Positions 43,716-51,872 of a DNA stretch of 64,000 bases are shown in pieces (position 1 is the stretch's first letter; every line of letters starts with the position of its first letter). A program made the position numbers and the translations under genes. This DNA comes from Enemella evansiae (GTDB taxonomy: Bacteria; Pseudomonadota; Alphaproteobacteria; Rhodobacterales; Rhodobacteraceae): positions 1 through 64,000 of the forward strand of contig JAFKDC010000002.1 of assembly GCA_017255395.1 (NCBI GenBank), in the 5' to 3' direction. Under the pieces are notes generated by a model that was given only the letters and a program-made list of their open reading frames with translations, ran no database searches and had not been told where the DNA came from.

Positions 43716-44561
43716 TCAGGCCTCGCGCCGCTTCGGAGGGTCGGCGGGCGCGGCATCGGCGGCGGTGTCCACGGCGGACCAGCCCTGTGGCCCGTGCCGC
43801 CAATGCGCCCGGTCCAGCTCGGTGAAGCGGTCCGGGGCCTCGGGGCGCGTGCCCATGGTCACCACCTCCAGCCGGTTGCCGTCGAAGTCGAGCAGGTTGA
43901 AGGTGTTGCGCTGATCGTGGCGCAGCCGGGTCGACAGGCCGGTGCCGGCCTCGACGAACAGCAGGTCCGGCGCGGCGCGGAAGGGCCGGGCCGAGGCGCG
44001 GTGCAGATGCCCCGACAGGACAAGGTTGGCGCCATAGTGGGACAGCACCTCCAGCGCCTTAGTCGCCCCGCGCATCAGCCGCTTGTCGGTCTCTGGCCCG
44101 TGCTCCAGCGGGTGGTGCAGCACCGCGATCCGCAAGACTTGCGGCGCATCCGCCAGACGCGCCGACAGCCGCGCCAGCCTTGTCCGCCCGACCTTGCCGC
44201 GCTGCCACGAAAAGCGGTTCACCGTGTTCACGCCCGCCACGATCATCTGGTCGTCGCGGAACTCGGGCTCCAGATCGCGGCAGATGTGCTTGCGGTAGCG
44301 GTAGAAGGGCCAGAGGAAGCGCACGAAGACATTGTCGAGCGGGATGTCGTGGTTGCCGGGCACCGAAAGCACCGGCCCGGGCAACTGGTCGATCAGTGCG
44401 CGGGCCTTGCGGAACTGGCTGTGCCGGGCGCGCTGTGTCAGGTCGCCCGAGATCACCGTCAGATCGGGCGCCAGCGCAGAGACCGCCGCGACAAGCGGGG
44501 CGGTCAGCGACTGGTCGACGCGGCCGAAGTGCAGGTCGGAAAGGTGAACAAGGCGGGTCAC
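43716..44561 (-). CDS. Metallophosphoesterase (class III cyclic nucleotide phosphodiesterase-like)
   Basis: 281 residues. All calcineurin-like metal motifs are present: LSDLHFGR (residues 7-14), ISGDLTQRA, VPGNHDIP, LHHPLEH and LSGHLHR. Typical substrates are cAMP or nucleoside/lipid phosphates. It overlaps the diacylglycerol kinase-like gene (ATGA), and the two form a lipid-phosphate or signalling pair commonly found together in Rhodobacterales. Confidence 0.87.
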   Translation of the reverse strand: MTRLVHLSDLHFGRVDQSLTAPLVAAVSALAPDLTVISGDLTQRARHSQFRKARALIDQLPGPVLSVPGNHDIPLDNVFVRFLWPFYRYRKHICRDLEPEFRDDQMIVAGVNTVNRFSWQRGKVGRTRLARLSARLADAPQVLRIAVLHHPLEHGPETDKRLMRGATKALEVLSHYGANLVLSGHLHRASARPFRAAPDLLFVEAGTGLSTRLRHDQRNTFNLLDFDGNRLEVVTMGTRPEAPDRFTELDRAHWRHGPQGWSAVDTAADAAPADPPKRREA

Positions 44562-45535
44562 GCGTCCTCCGTGTCGGGTTCGGGAATGAGGATGTTCAGC
44601 ATCCGGTCGGACATGCGGAAATCGAAAGGCGGCCTGGCAAGGGATTTCTCGCCGTCATAGGCCACCAGCGCCCGGGACTTGCGCATGTCCACGGTCATGC
44701 TGCGCGCGGCGATGAAATCGTAGTCGCGCCCCTCGACGGCGGTCCGGGTGACCATGCGCAGGGCGGTGCGGAACAGGTCGGCGCGGGTGTCGCCCCGGCC
44801 CACCAGCACCGCAAAGCTGTCGTCGCTGATGGCCTCGGCACCGCTCAGGCCGAAGCGCTCCAGCTGGAAGGCCGAGCGCGAGACGAACAGCAGCGGCGTG
44901 CGGCGGGTCTGCACGCTGCCGTCCGCGTCGAGGGTCAGGTGCATGGGGCGCTGGAAGCGCAGGAAGGTCTTGGCAACGGACCAGTGTGCCATGATGCGGT
45001 GGCGGCCATAGCGCGCGTAGACCGACTCGCGCTGCTTCAGGATTGCGGGGTAGATGCCGAGGCTGGCGTTGTTCAGGAAGACCTTGCCATTCACCATGCC
45101 AACCCGGATGCGGTGCCGTCGCGCGCGCATCAGCGCGGCGGCCGCTTCTCCGGCCTCTTCCGGCAGGCCAAGGCCGCGCGCGAAATAGTTGAAGGTGCCA
45201 AGGGGCAGGGCGGCGAAGGTTGTGTCGGTGTCGAGCACGGCCTGCGCCACGGCCATGGCGGTGCCGTCGCCCCCCGCAGAGACGACGGTCTGAGCGCCCT
45301 CGTGGATCGCCGTCGCGACCAGCCTGCGCATAGAGTCGTCGGGGTCCTTGCCGGGGGTCCAGCTGTAGCGCCGGGCGCGTTCCGTCCCGAAGGCCTTCAT
45401 TGCGCGCTCGATCGCGGCATTGTCGCGGGCATTGGTGCCGGATTTTCGGTTGGCGATGACCGCGACCCGGCCCAGGTCGGCCGACGGCGCGGGGTCCGCC
45501 GGACTGGCGGTGGCAAGGTCTGGGCTTTGCAGCAT
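44558..45535 (-). CDS. Diacylglycerol/lipid kinase family protein
   Basis: 325 residues, DAGK catalytic domain. VVSAGGDGTAMAVA holds the GGDGT nucleotide motif; PLGTFNYFARGLGL corresponds to the P-G-T-x-N-D-x-A-R motif; NNASLGIYPAILKQRE and YDGE near the C-terminus are also conserved. Phosphorylates diacylglycerol or another lipid at the inner membrane. The start MLQSPDL at 45535 has GAGGGA upstream; an in-frame ATG 60 bp earlier is possible. Overlaps the phosphoesterase gene. Confidence 0.85.
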   Translation of the reverse strand: MLQSPDLATASPADPAPSADLGRVAVIANRKSGTNARDNAAIERAMKAFGTERARRYSWTPGKDPDDSMRRLVATAIHEGAQTVVSAGGDGTAMAVAQAVLDTDTTFAALPLGTFNYFARGLGLPEEAGEAAAALMRARRHRIRVGMVNGKVFLNNASLGIYPAILKQRESVYARYGRHRIMAHWSVAKTFLRFQRPMHLTLDADGSVQTRRTPLLFVSRSAFQLERFGLSGAEAISDDSFAVLVGRGDTRADLFRTALRMVTRTAVEGRDYDFIAARSMTVDMRKSRALVAYDGEKSLARPPFDFRMSDRMLNILIPEPDTEDA

Positions 45536-45607
45536 CTGTGTGTCCCTCTTCGCCCGGACAACGCCGCCTCGGCGGGGATGGTTGCAGCCATTCACTTCGG
45601 TTTCGTG

Positions 45608-45960
45608 TTATTGTCGGGCTTTCCCGGCGAGACGGGGCAGGGCCACCGCCTGATGCAAATCGGCGACGAAGTCAGCGCTGTCCTGGCCCCGGTCTGCCGC
45701 CAGGGTCGGGCGCCGGGCCGATCCGGGAGCGGGCCGGTGGAGCATGTCGGTGGCAGCACGGCGCGCGGCGTTACCCTTTGCCTGCGTCGGGTCGGCCTGA
45801 ACGATGAGCCCGGAACGCGCCTCCATCGGGCCATGATTCATGAAACACAGCATGGCGCCGGGCGGCGTCTGGAACAGCCGGGCCTTGGGATCGGGCGGCG
45901 CGGCAGGGCGCGCGCTGGAGCGCCGCATGCCACGGAAACCGGCTTCGGCGTTGCGGGTGC
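45608..45960 (-). pseudogene. IS5/IS1182-type transposase remnant
   Basis: A fragment whose translation passes RNAEAGFRGMRRSSA, PDPKARLFQ, LCFMNHGPMEARSGLIVQAD, TQAKGNAARRAATDML and ADRGQDSADFVADL, in the order found in the middle of IS5/IS1182-family transposases. The N-terminal helix-turn-helix part and the C-terminal half with the last catalytic Glu are missing, and the frame ends in unrelated residues. It occupies the 970-bp gap between the kinase and SulP genes; the rest of that gap (45961-46505) shows no recognisable gene. Confidence 0.72.
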
Positions 45961-46505
45961 GGGCCATCTCAGGCTCGGCGGAGGCGCGGTCAGGGCAGGA
46001 GGCGGGGGGCACAAAGCCCGTCGCACTCAGCATCCGGTGAGCGCGGCGCGTCGTCGGCGCCCCTTCGGATCTTGCGCAGAGGAAGGCGCTCTTCAGGATC
46101 GGCGTGGCTGGACAGCGACCCCGTCACCCTGTCCGGTTCGCGCATCGTCGCCGCTGCCCTTCCAGTGCTGGCGATGGAGCATGTTCCGCGATGGGCCTCT
46201 TGACCGGGGCTTAGCAGCGCCCTGTAAGGGGGGGCGGTGAACCGTGAAAACGGTGCGTGGTGCCCCCGGAGGCGCGCCGGGCTGGCCGCTGACCTGAGCT
46301 GGCAGAGGCCAGAGGTCCCCTGCGCGGCGATTCGGGTGGCGCGTCGGACGAATTGCCTGCTGGGCCCGGACGTCCACGCTTCCGGGGGTGATTTTCGTGC
46401 AGAGGGTGCTATAGAGCGCGCAAACCGCGCTGCATTGCAGCCAAGGTGGTGGCGAAACGGTGCCGTTTGCGCTATCCGACCGCCGCGCGACCGAAAGGAC
46501 CCCTG
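45961..46505. other. Intergenic region before the SulP gene
   Basis: About 545 bp with no gene that I can support; probably more transposon-derived debris plus the sulP promoter. A short inverted repeat AAACGG-TG-CCGTTT lies at 46458-46471, 35 bp before the SulP start. Confidence 0.4.
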
Positions 46506-48143
46506 ATGAAGAACACTCCGCTGGCGAGTTTCGCCAACCGCATCGCCATGCCGGATCTGTCGATCTCTCCCGGAGGCGATAAGCTGACGCCCTCGCGCAT
46601 CCGGATCGAGCTTCTGGCGGGCCTGACCGTCGCGCTGGCGCTGGTGCCCGAGGCGGTGGCCTTCGCCTTCGTCGCGGGGGTGCACCCGCTGGTGGGCCTC
46701 TACGCGGCCTTCCTTGTGGGCCTCGTGACCGCCCTGATCGGCGGGCGGCCCGGCATGATCTCGGGCGCGACGGGGGCGCTGGCGGTCGTCATGGTGGCGT
46801 TGGTGGCCGAGCATGGCGTCGAATACCTCTTTGCGACCGTCGTTCTGATGGGCGCCCTGCAGGTCTTTGCGGGGGCCATGCAGTGGGGCAAGTTCATCCG
46901 GCTGGTGCCGCACCCGGTGATGCTGGGCTTCGTCAACGGGCTGGCCATCGTGATCTTCCTTGCGCAGCTGGGCCAGTTCAAGGTGCCCGGCACCGCAGAG
47001 GCCTCGGGCCACGGGGTCGGCGGCGGCGAATGGCTGTCGGGCACGCCGCTGGTCCTGATGCTGGGGCTTACCGCGCTGACGATGCTGATCATCTGGGGCA
47101 TGCCCAAGCTGTCCAAGGTGGTGCCGGCGCCGCTGGCGGGGATCGGCATTGTCGCGATCCTCGTGATCGGTCTGGGGTTGGATACGCCGCGCGTGGGCGA
47201 CATGGCCTCGATTCAGGGCGGGCTGCCCAGCTTCCATATCCCCATGGTGCCGCTGAACTGGGAAACGCTGGAGATCATCCTGCCCTACGCGGTTATCCTT
47301 GCGGCCATCGGCCTGATCGAAAGCCTGCTGACGCTGAACCTTGTCGGCGAGATCACCGGCAAGCGCGGCGGCGCCAGCCAGGAGTGCATCGCGCAGGGCG
47401 CGGCCAACCTGCTGACCGGCTTCTTCGGCGGCATGGGCGGCTGCGCGATGATCGGCCAGTCGATGATCAACGTGAAATCCGGCGCGCGCACCCGGATCGC
47501 GGGCATCGCGGCGGCGCTCTTCCTGCTGATCTTCATCCTGTTTGCCGCGCCGCTGATCGAGCTGATCCCGCTGGCTGCGCTGGTCGGCGTGATGTTCATG
47601 GTGGTGATTGGCACCTTCGCGTGGAACTCTTTGAAGATCCTCGCGAAAGTGCCCGCGATGGATGCTTTCGTGATCATCCTCGTGACCGTGGTGACGGTGC
47701 TGGAAGACCTCGCCGTCGCGGTGGTGGTGGGCGTCATCGTCTCGGCGCTGGCCTACGCCTGGAACAACGCGCGACGCATCCACGCCAAGACCCGCGAGTC
47801 GGTCACCGATGCCGGGGCCAAGGTCTACGAGATCCAGGGGCCGCTGTTCTTCGGCTCCACCGATGGCTTTGCCGAGCTGTTCGACGTCGAGGGCGACCCG
47901 GATGTGGTGATCGTCGACTTTGCCGACAGCCGGGTGGTGGACCAGTCGGCCCTGCAGGCGATCGAGGCCATCGCGGGCAAATACGAGGCTGCCGGAAAGC
48001 AGGTCAAGCTGCGCCACCTGTCGCGGGATTGCCACCGGCTCTTGTCAAAGGCCGGTCACCTGATGGTCGATTCCGACGACGATCCGGATTACCAGCTGGC
48101 GGTGGATTACAACGTCCGCACGGGCATCCTCGGCGGGCACTGA
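46506..48143 (+). CDS. SulP family inorganic anion transporter
   Basis: 545 residues. Residues about 25-420 form the SulP/SLC26 membrane domain with about 12-14 helices; sulphate-transporter signature-like GVHPLVGLYAAFLVGLVTALIGGRPGM and the PxSG-equivalent ISGATGALAVV are visible. Residues about 435-540 are a STAS domain (VYEIQGPLFFGSTDGFAELF, DFADSRVVDQSALQAIEAI). May carry sulphate, bicarbonate or another anion. The ATG with AAAGGA upstream is chosen; a longer frame lacks homology. Confidence 0.9.
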   Translation: MKNTPLASFANRIAMPDLSISPGGDKLTPSRIRIELLAGLTVALALVPEAVAFAFVAGVHPLVGLYAAFLVGLVTALIGGRPGMISGATGALAVVMVALVAEHGVEYLFATVVLMGALQVFAGAMQWGKFIRLVPHPVMLGFVNGLAIVIFLAQLGQFKVPGTAEASGHGVGGGEWLSGTPLVLMLGLTALTMLIIWGMPKLSKVVPAPLAGIGIVAILVIGLGLDTPRVGDMASIQGGLPSFHIPMVPLNWETLEIILPYAVILAAIGLIESLLTLNLVGEITGKRGGASQECIAQGAANLLTGFFGGMGGCAMIGQSMINVKSGARTRIAGIAAALFLLIFILFAAPLIELIPLAALVGVMFMVVIGTFAWNSLKILAKVPAMDAFVIILVTVVTVLEDLAVAVVVGVIVSALAYAWNNARRIHAKTRESVTDAGAKVYEIQGPLFFGSTDGFAELFDVEGDPDVVIVDFADSRVVDQSALQAIEAIAGKYEAAGKQVKLRHLSRDCHRLLSKAGHLMVDSDDDPDYQLAVDYNVRTGILGGH

Positions 48144-48288
48144 CGCGGCCCGGCGCGCGCCGGACGGGGCTATCGCGGGAACGGGCGGTCCGGGCAACGG
48201 GCCGCCCCTTGTCGTCTACGAGGCCTGCGCGGGGGGCGCGGGGATGCGCTGCCCCCCCGCCGCGGCAGGGCGGGGGCGCGCGATGGGC

Positions 48289-48314
48289 GGGAAGATTTTT
48301 CGAAAAATCTTCCC
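48289..48314. terminator. 26-bp perfect palindrome, bidirectional terminator
   Basis: GGGAAGATTTTTC/GAAAAATCTTCCC between the convergent SulP and acetyltransferase genes; T and A runs on each arm give a U-tract in both directions. This palindrome type recurs widely in Rhodobacteraceae intergenic DNA. Confidence 0.8.
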
Positions 48315-48331
48315 ACCGCCTGTTGCAGGGG

Positions 48332-48994
48332 TCAGGGCGCCAGTGCGGAGAGGGCGCGCAGGTCGCCGCCTTCCAGCGCCGGGCGGGCCCGGGCGATACG
48401 CTCGGGTTCCCAGTGCCACCAGGCCAGACGGTTGAGGGTCTCGATCTCCTGCGGCGCGTAGCGCAGGCGCACCACCCGGGCCGGGTTGCCGGTGACCACG
48501 GCGTAGTCCGGAACCGTGCCGCGCACCACCGAACCCGCCCCGATGATCACGCCGTTGCCGATCCGCGCGCCGGGCAGGACAAGGGCGCCATAGCCCAGCC
48601 AGACGTCGTGTCCGATCACCATGTCGCGGCTGTCGGGCTGGTAGCCGGTCATGGCGGCGGGATCGAAGACGGTGAAGGGAAAGGTGGTGAGCCCGTCCAT
48701 GGCGTGGTTCGCGGACGACCCGATAAAGCGCACGCCGTGGGCGATCTGGCAGAACCTGCCGATCCGCAGATGTTCCTGGCTGAAGGCGAAGAGATAGGGT
48801 GCGAGGCGCGCGGCCCAGTCGCCGCCCCAAAGCGCGGGCGGGTCGAAGTCCGAGGCATAGCTGTAGGCGCCAACATCGAAGCGCGGGTGGTCGATGACGT
48901 TCTTCAAATAGACGGTGCCCGCATGGGGCGTGCCGTCGGGCAGGGTGATGGGATGCGTCAGCGACGCATCGGGCAGGGCGAAGGGTGCGGGCAC
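48332..48994 (-). CDS. CatB/Vat-like xenobiotic acetyltransferase (left-handed beta helix)
   Basis: 220 residues. Hexapeptide-repeat acyltransferase with FCQIAHGVRFIGSSANHAMDGLTTFPF, in which the His of NHAMDG is the expected catalytic base, then IGHDVWLGYGALVLPGARIGNGVIIGAGSVV. Homologous to chloramphenicol and streptogramin acetyltransferases, but most environmental members are not proven resistance enzymes. Isolated gene; upstream 320 bp (48995-49314) contain no credible gene. Confidence 0.85.
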   Translation of the reverse strand: MPAPFALPDASLTHPITLPDGTPHAGTVYLKNVIDHPRFDVGAYSYASDFDPPALWGGDWAARLAPYLFAFSQEHLRIGRFCQIAHGVRFIGSSANHAMDGLTTFPFTVFDPAAMTGYQPDSRDMVIGHDVWLGYGALVLPGARIGNGVIIGAGSVVRGTVPDYAVVTGNPARVVRLRYAPQEIETLNRLAWWHWEPERIARARPALEGGDLRALSALAP

Positions 48995-49314
48995 GGCGGC
49001 CTCCTTTGAATCCTTGAAATCAGGTCAGGGGATCAAAGGTGCTGGTCCACGGCGCTCTCCATCGGTTGCGGGGCTGTGCATAGCAGATTGGCGCCGGTTT
49101 GGCCACCGGCGGGGTGGGGCCTTCAAGGCGAGGCAAGGCGCCGCCGGGTGGTCCTGTTCGGCCTGCGGCCGAAGGCGCCCACCCGCCAGCCCCGGGTCCA
49201 GCGCCCGGGCGATGGGGTCAGCGCTGTTGTCCGCCGGGGCGCAGGGCGGATGCCCCTGACCCGAGACCCGGCGCGCGCAGGGCGGCGGCGCCCTCCTGCC
49301 AGCCCCGGGACAGT
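48995..49314. other. 320-bp intergenic region
   Basis: GC-rich; contains two near-repeats of GCCAGCCCCGGG at 49184 and 49300 flanking CCCGGGCG and GGGCGG inverted stretches. No gene is supported. It holds the acetyltransferase promoter and the flavin reductase 3' end. Confidence 0.4.
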
Positions 49315-49920
49315 TTATTCGCCGGGCCGCTTCAGCGCGAATTTCTCGCGCACGACGGTGTAATCGCGGTAGCCCATGCGCGAGAGCGGGTTGAACGACA
49401 GCACGTCGAAAACACCGTCCTTCAGACAATCGTCGCGCATGTGGATGCCGGTGACCTCGCCGAAGACGGCGAAATTGGCCTCTCCGGGCAGTTGCACGAT
49501 CTGCGTCAGCTTGCATTCGAGGTTCGCGGGCGCCGCGGCGACGCGCGGGCAGTCGATGGTCTGGCACTGCGCCTTTTCGATCCCGGCGAGCTCGAATTCG
49601 TCGACGCCTTTTTCCCAGGGACCCGAGGTCACGTTCATCGCGTCGCGCATGGCGTATTCGACGATGTTCACGCAGAAGACGCCGGTTTCACGGATCTGCG
49701 CGAGGCTGTCCTTGGTATCGCCCCGGTCGGGCTTGGCGCTGGTCGAGGAAAACATCACCTGCGGCGGAAAATAGGCCACGGCATTGAAGAAGCTGTAGGG
49801 CGCGAGGTTGTCGTGACCATCGGCGCCACGGGTCGAGATCCAGCCGATGGGGCGCGGCGAGACAATGGCGTTAAAGGGATTGTGCGGCAGGCCGTGGCCG
49901 TCTTCGGGGCGGTAGAACAT
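49315..49920 (-). CDS. Flavin reductase family protein
   Basis: 201 residues, FMN-binding split barrel. The segment NAIVSPRPIGWISTRGADGHDNLAPYSFFNAV and KDSLAQIRETGVFCVNIV are family hallmarks, as is the C-terminal NPLSRMGYRDYTVV. It may supply reduced flavin to a monooxygenase or reduce other substrates. The start MFYRPEDG at 49920 is the conserved N-terminus. Confidence 0.88.
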   Translation of the reverse strand: MFYRPEDGHGLPHNPFNAIVSPRPIGWISTRGADGHDNLAPYSFFNAVAYFPPQVMFSSTSAKPDRGDTKDSLAQIRETGVFCVNIVEYAMRDAMNVTSGPWEKGVDEFELAGIEKAQCQTIDCPRVAAAPANLECKLTQIVQLPGEANFAVFGEVTGIHMRDDCLKDGVFDVLSFNPLSRMGYRDYTVVREKFALKRPGE

Positions 49921-49981
49921 CGCGGGCTTTTTCCGTGGTTTGCGTCGGGTCCGGCCTCGTGATACGCGGTTCGCGCTTGGA

Positions 49982-50482
49982 ATGCACGGGGTCGGCTTGT
50001 TCACGCTTGCACAGGAAATGCCGCAGGACTGGTGGGAGGTCGAAGCCCTGTTCGATCTGTGCTTTGCGCCGGGGCGCACGGCGTTGTCGTCCTATCGGCT
50101 GCGCGACGAGGTGCCGCCCGTGGCGGGCCTGTGCCGGGTGGCGCGCGACCAGTACGGCAACCTCGGCGGGGCGATCCGCTGCTGGCCGGTGATGGTGGGG
50201 CTGCACGAGGCGCTGCTTCTGGGACCGGTGGCCGTGCACCCGACGGCGCAGGGCGAGGGGCTGGGCGGCGCGCTGGTGCGCGACACGGTGGCCCGCGCCG
50301 GGGAACAGGGCTACGCGCGCATCCTGCTGGTGGGCGATGCGCCCTACTACGCCCGCTTCGGTTTCGAACGGCTGGAAGGCGTCGAGATGCCGCCGCCGAC
50401 GAACCCCGACCGGGTGCTGGGGCTGGCGCTGGTCGATGGCGCATGGGACGGCGTCCGGGGCACGGTGACGCGGCTGGCCTGA
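49982..50482 (+). CDS. GNAT-family N-acetyltransferase
   Basis: 166 residues. Acetyl-CoA-binding motif A is LLLGPVAVHPTAQGEGLGGALV with the Q/RxxGxG/A element QGEGLGG; motif B follows with GDAPYYARFGFERL. Relatives act on small molecules or are YhbS-like. Start ATG 49982 chosen; frames extending to 49940 or starting at 50018 are alternatives. Divergent from the flavin reductase gene. Confidence 0.82.
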   Translation: MHGVGLFTLAQEMPQDWWEVEALFDLCFAPGRTALSSYRLRDEVPPVAGLCRVARDQYGNLGGAIRCWPVMVGLHEALLLGPVAVHPTAQGEGLGGALVRDTVARAGEQGYARILLVGDAPYYARFGFERLEGVEMPPPTNPDRVLGLALVDGAWDGVRGTVTRLA

Positions 50483-50595
50483 GCTGACCGGCACGGGGGC
50501 CTGATGCCCGGCGAAGGGACTGGCGTTCCCGCGTCAACTTGACCGAAGGCAGGGGCGGCCACATCTGATGTGACAGATGTTGAGGAGTGCCCGTG

Positions 50596-51369
50596 ATGAC
50601 ACCAGAGACCGAGATGAGCCTGCCGACCGTTTCGGTCGATGCCGAGATCGCCGCGCTGGCAAAGCGGTACAAGGCCGCGAATTCCGTGGGGATGCAGGTG
50701 CTGAACCTGATCGGCGGACAGGCCGAGAACCTTCTGGAGCGGTTGCCGGACCGGGTGAAGGACCAGCTTGAAGGCGCCACGGCGCGGGCGCTGGAGGTGG
50801 CGATGCGCGCGGCGCAGGGGTCGCGCGGGGTGGTGCCGGACCAGAAGGGCTGGCTGAACACCGCGCTGGCCACCGCCATGGGCGCGGCGGGCGGCGCTGG
50901 CGGGCTGCCCTCGGCGCTGGCCGAGCTGCCGGTGACCACGACCGTGTTGTTGCGCTCGATCCAGGGGATCGCTGCGGAACACGGCTATGACCCGGAAGAC
51001 CCGGAGATCGCGAAGGAATGCCTGACCGTCTTCGCCTCGGCCGGGCCGCTGGCTCAGGACGACGGGGCGGATCTGGGTTTTCTCTCGGCGCGGGTGACGC
51101 TGACCGGGGCGACGGTTCACGGGGTGATCAACCGCATCGCGCCTCGGCTGGCGACGGTCATGGGGCAGAAGCTGGCGACGCAGACGGTGCCGCTGCTGGG
51201 CGCCGCGGCGGGGGCGGCCACGAATTACGCCTACACGAGCTACTACCAGCAGATGGCGCATGTGCATTTCGGGCTTCGGACGCTGGTGCGCCGGTCCGGT
51301 CAGCCTCGGGAAGAACTGGTGGAGGCGCTGCGCGTGGCGGTGACCCGCCCGAAGGTGACGATCGGCTGA
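50596..51369 (+). CDS. EcsC family protein
   Basis: 257 residues. The EcsC domain shows GMQVLNLIGGQAENLLERLP, GGLPSALAELPVTTTVLLRSIQGIAAEHGYDP and a glycine/alanine-rich membrane-associated helix in TLTGATVHGVINRIAP and GAAAGAATNYAYTSYYQQMA. The namesake Bacillus EcsC works with an ABC exporter; function of proteobacterial forms is unknown. GAGGAG precedes the ATG by 8 bases. Confidence 0.82.
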   Translation: MTPETEMSLPTVSVDAEIAALAKRYKAANSVGMQVLNLIGGQAENLLERLPDRVKDQLEGATARALEVAMRAAQGSRGVVPDQKGWLNTALATAMGAAGGAGGLPSALAELPVTTTVLLRSIQGIAAEHGYDPEDPEIAKECLTVFASAGPLAQDDGADLGFLSARVTLTGATVHGVINRIAPRLATVMGQKLATQTVPLLGAAAGAATNYAYTSYYQQMAHVHFGLRTLVRRSGQPREELVEALRVAVTRPKVTIG

Positions 51370-51479
51370 CCGGGTCCGCGCGGGCGGACCTGTATCCTGC
51401 GGAAAGGCGGCCCGCCCACCCGGGCCATCTCTGCGGGGCTGCCTGTGTCGGGCCGGGTGACTGGGTTAACCTTGGGTTA

Positions 51480-51707
51480 GGTCACAGCGTGCTAGGGACG
51501 TGGCATCCGAGGGGAGAATCCTCTGCGATGAAGCGCCCGGTCCCGGGCACGCGATGGCAAAGCCAGCCGATCCGGCACGGCGTGCGACAGGGGCAAGGGA
51601 CTCCGCCCGCGAAGAATCCGGGTGGCGCGTCTTGCCAGAAGGCAGGATGCAAGGGACGAATACACCTGAAGGTCCGGTGTCCGGCAGAAACCGGCACCGG
51701 GCTTTTT
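51480..51707 (+). ncRNA. Candidate structured ncRNA or leader RNA ending in a terminator
   Basis: A ~230-base stretch with several strong hairpins in series: GAGG..CCTC near 51514-51528, GCCCGGTCCCGGGC, TTGCCAGAAGGCA, and a terminator CCGGTG.CCGG / CCGG.CACCGG at 51674-51700 followed by GCTTTTT. GCATCC at 51507-51512 and GGATGC at 51645-51650 could close the outer stem. ACACC at 51662-51666 can pair with GGTGT at 51676-51680, excluding the terminator stem, which would make it a switch. No protein is credible. I cannot match it to a known riboswitch or RNA family. Confidence 0.5.
51674..51707 (+). terminator. Rho-independent terminator of the leader RNA
   Basis: Nearly perfect stem CCGGTG-t-CCGG / CCGG-CACCGG with loop CAGAAA and a GCTTTTT tail, 166 bp before the DUF4153 start. 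Confidence 0.82.
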
Positions 51708-51872
51708 CATGCGACGATGCGGCCTGTACGATCCCGCCTTGGGACGCGGGCGCGTGCGCCTTCGCGCAGGTCTTTGGCCCGGGCTCCCGGCCTCGCGCCG
51801 CCGGTCCGCTGCGTGCCCTCTGGCCTCGTCCGCCGGTCCGTGGGACAAGGGCGCATGAAAGGGACAACGCCC

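Noticed and set aside
46093-46377. A 94-residue minus-strand frame before the SulP gene
   Set aside because: Composition like a GC shadow and no recognisable homology; left as intergenic.
51480-51660. Resemblance to a c-di-GMP (GEMM) riboswitch from GGCAAAGCC-like bases
   Set aside because: The GEMM core ACAGGGCAAACC and its second helix are not present in the right order; kept only as an unassigned structured RNA.
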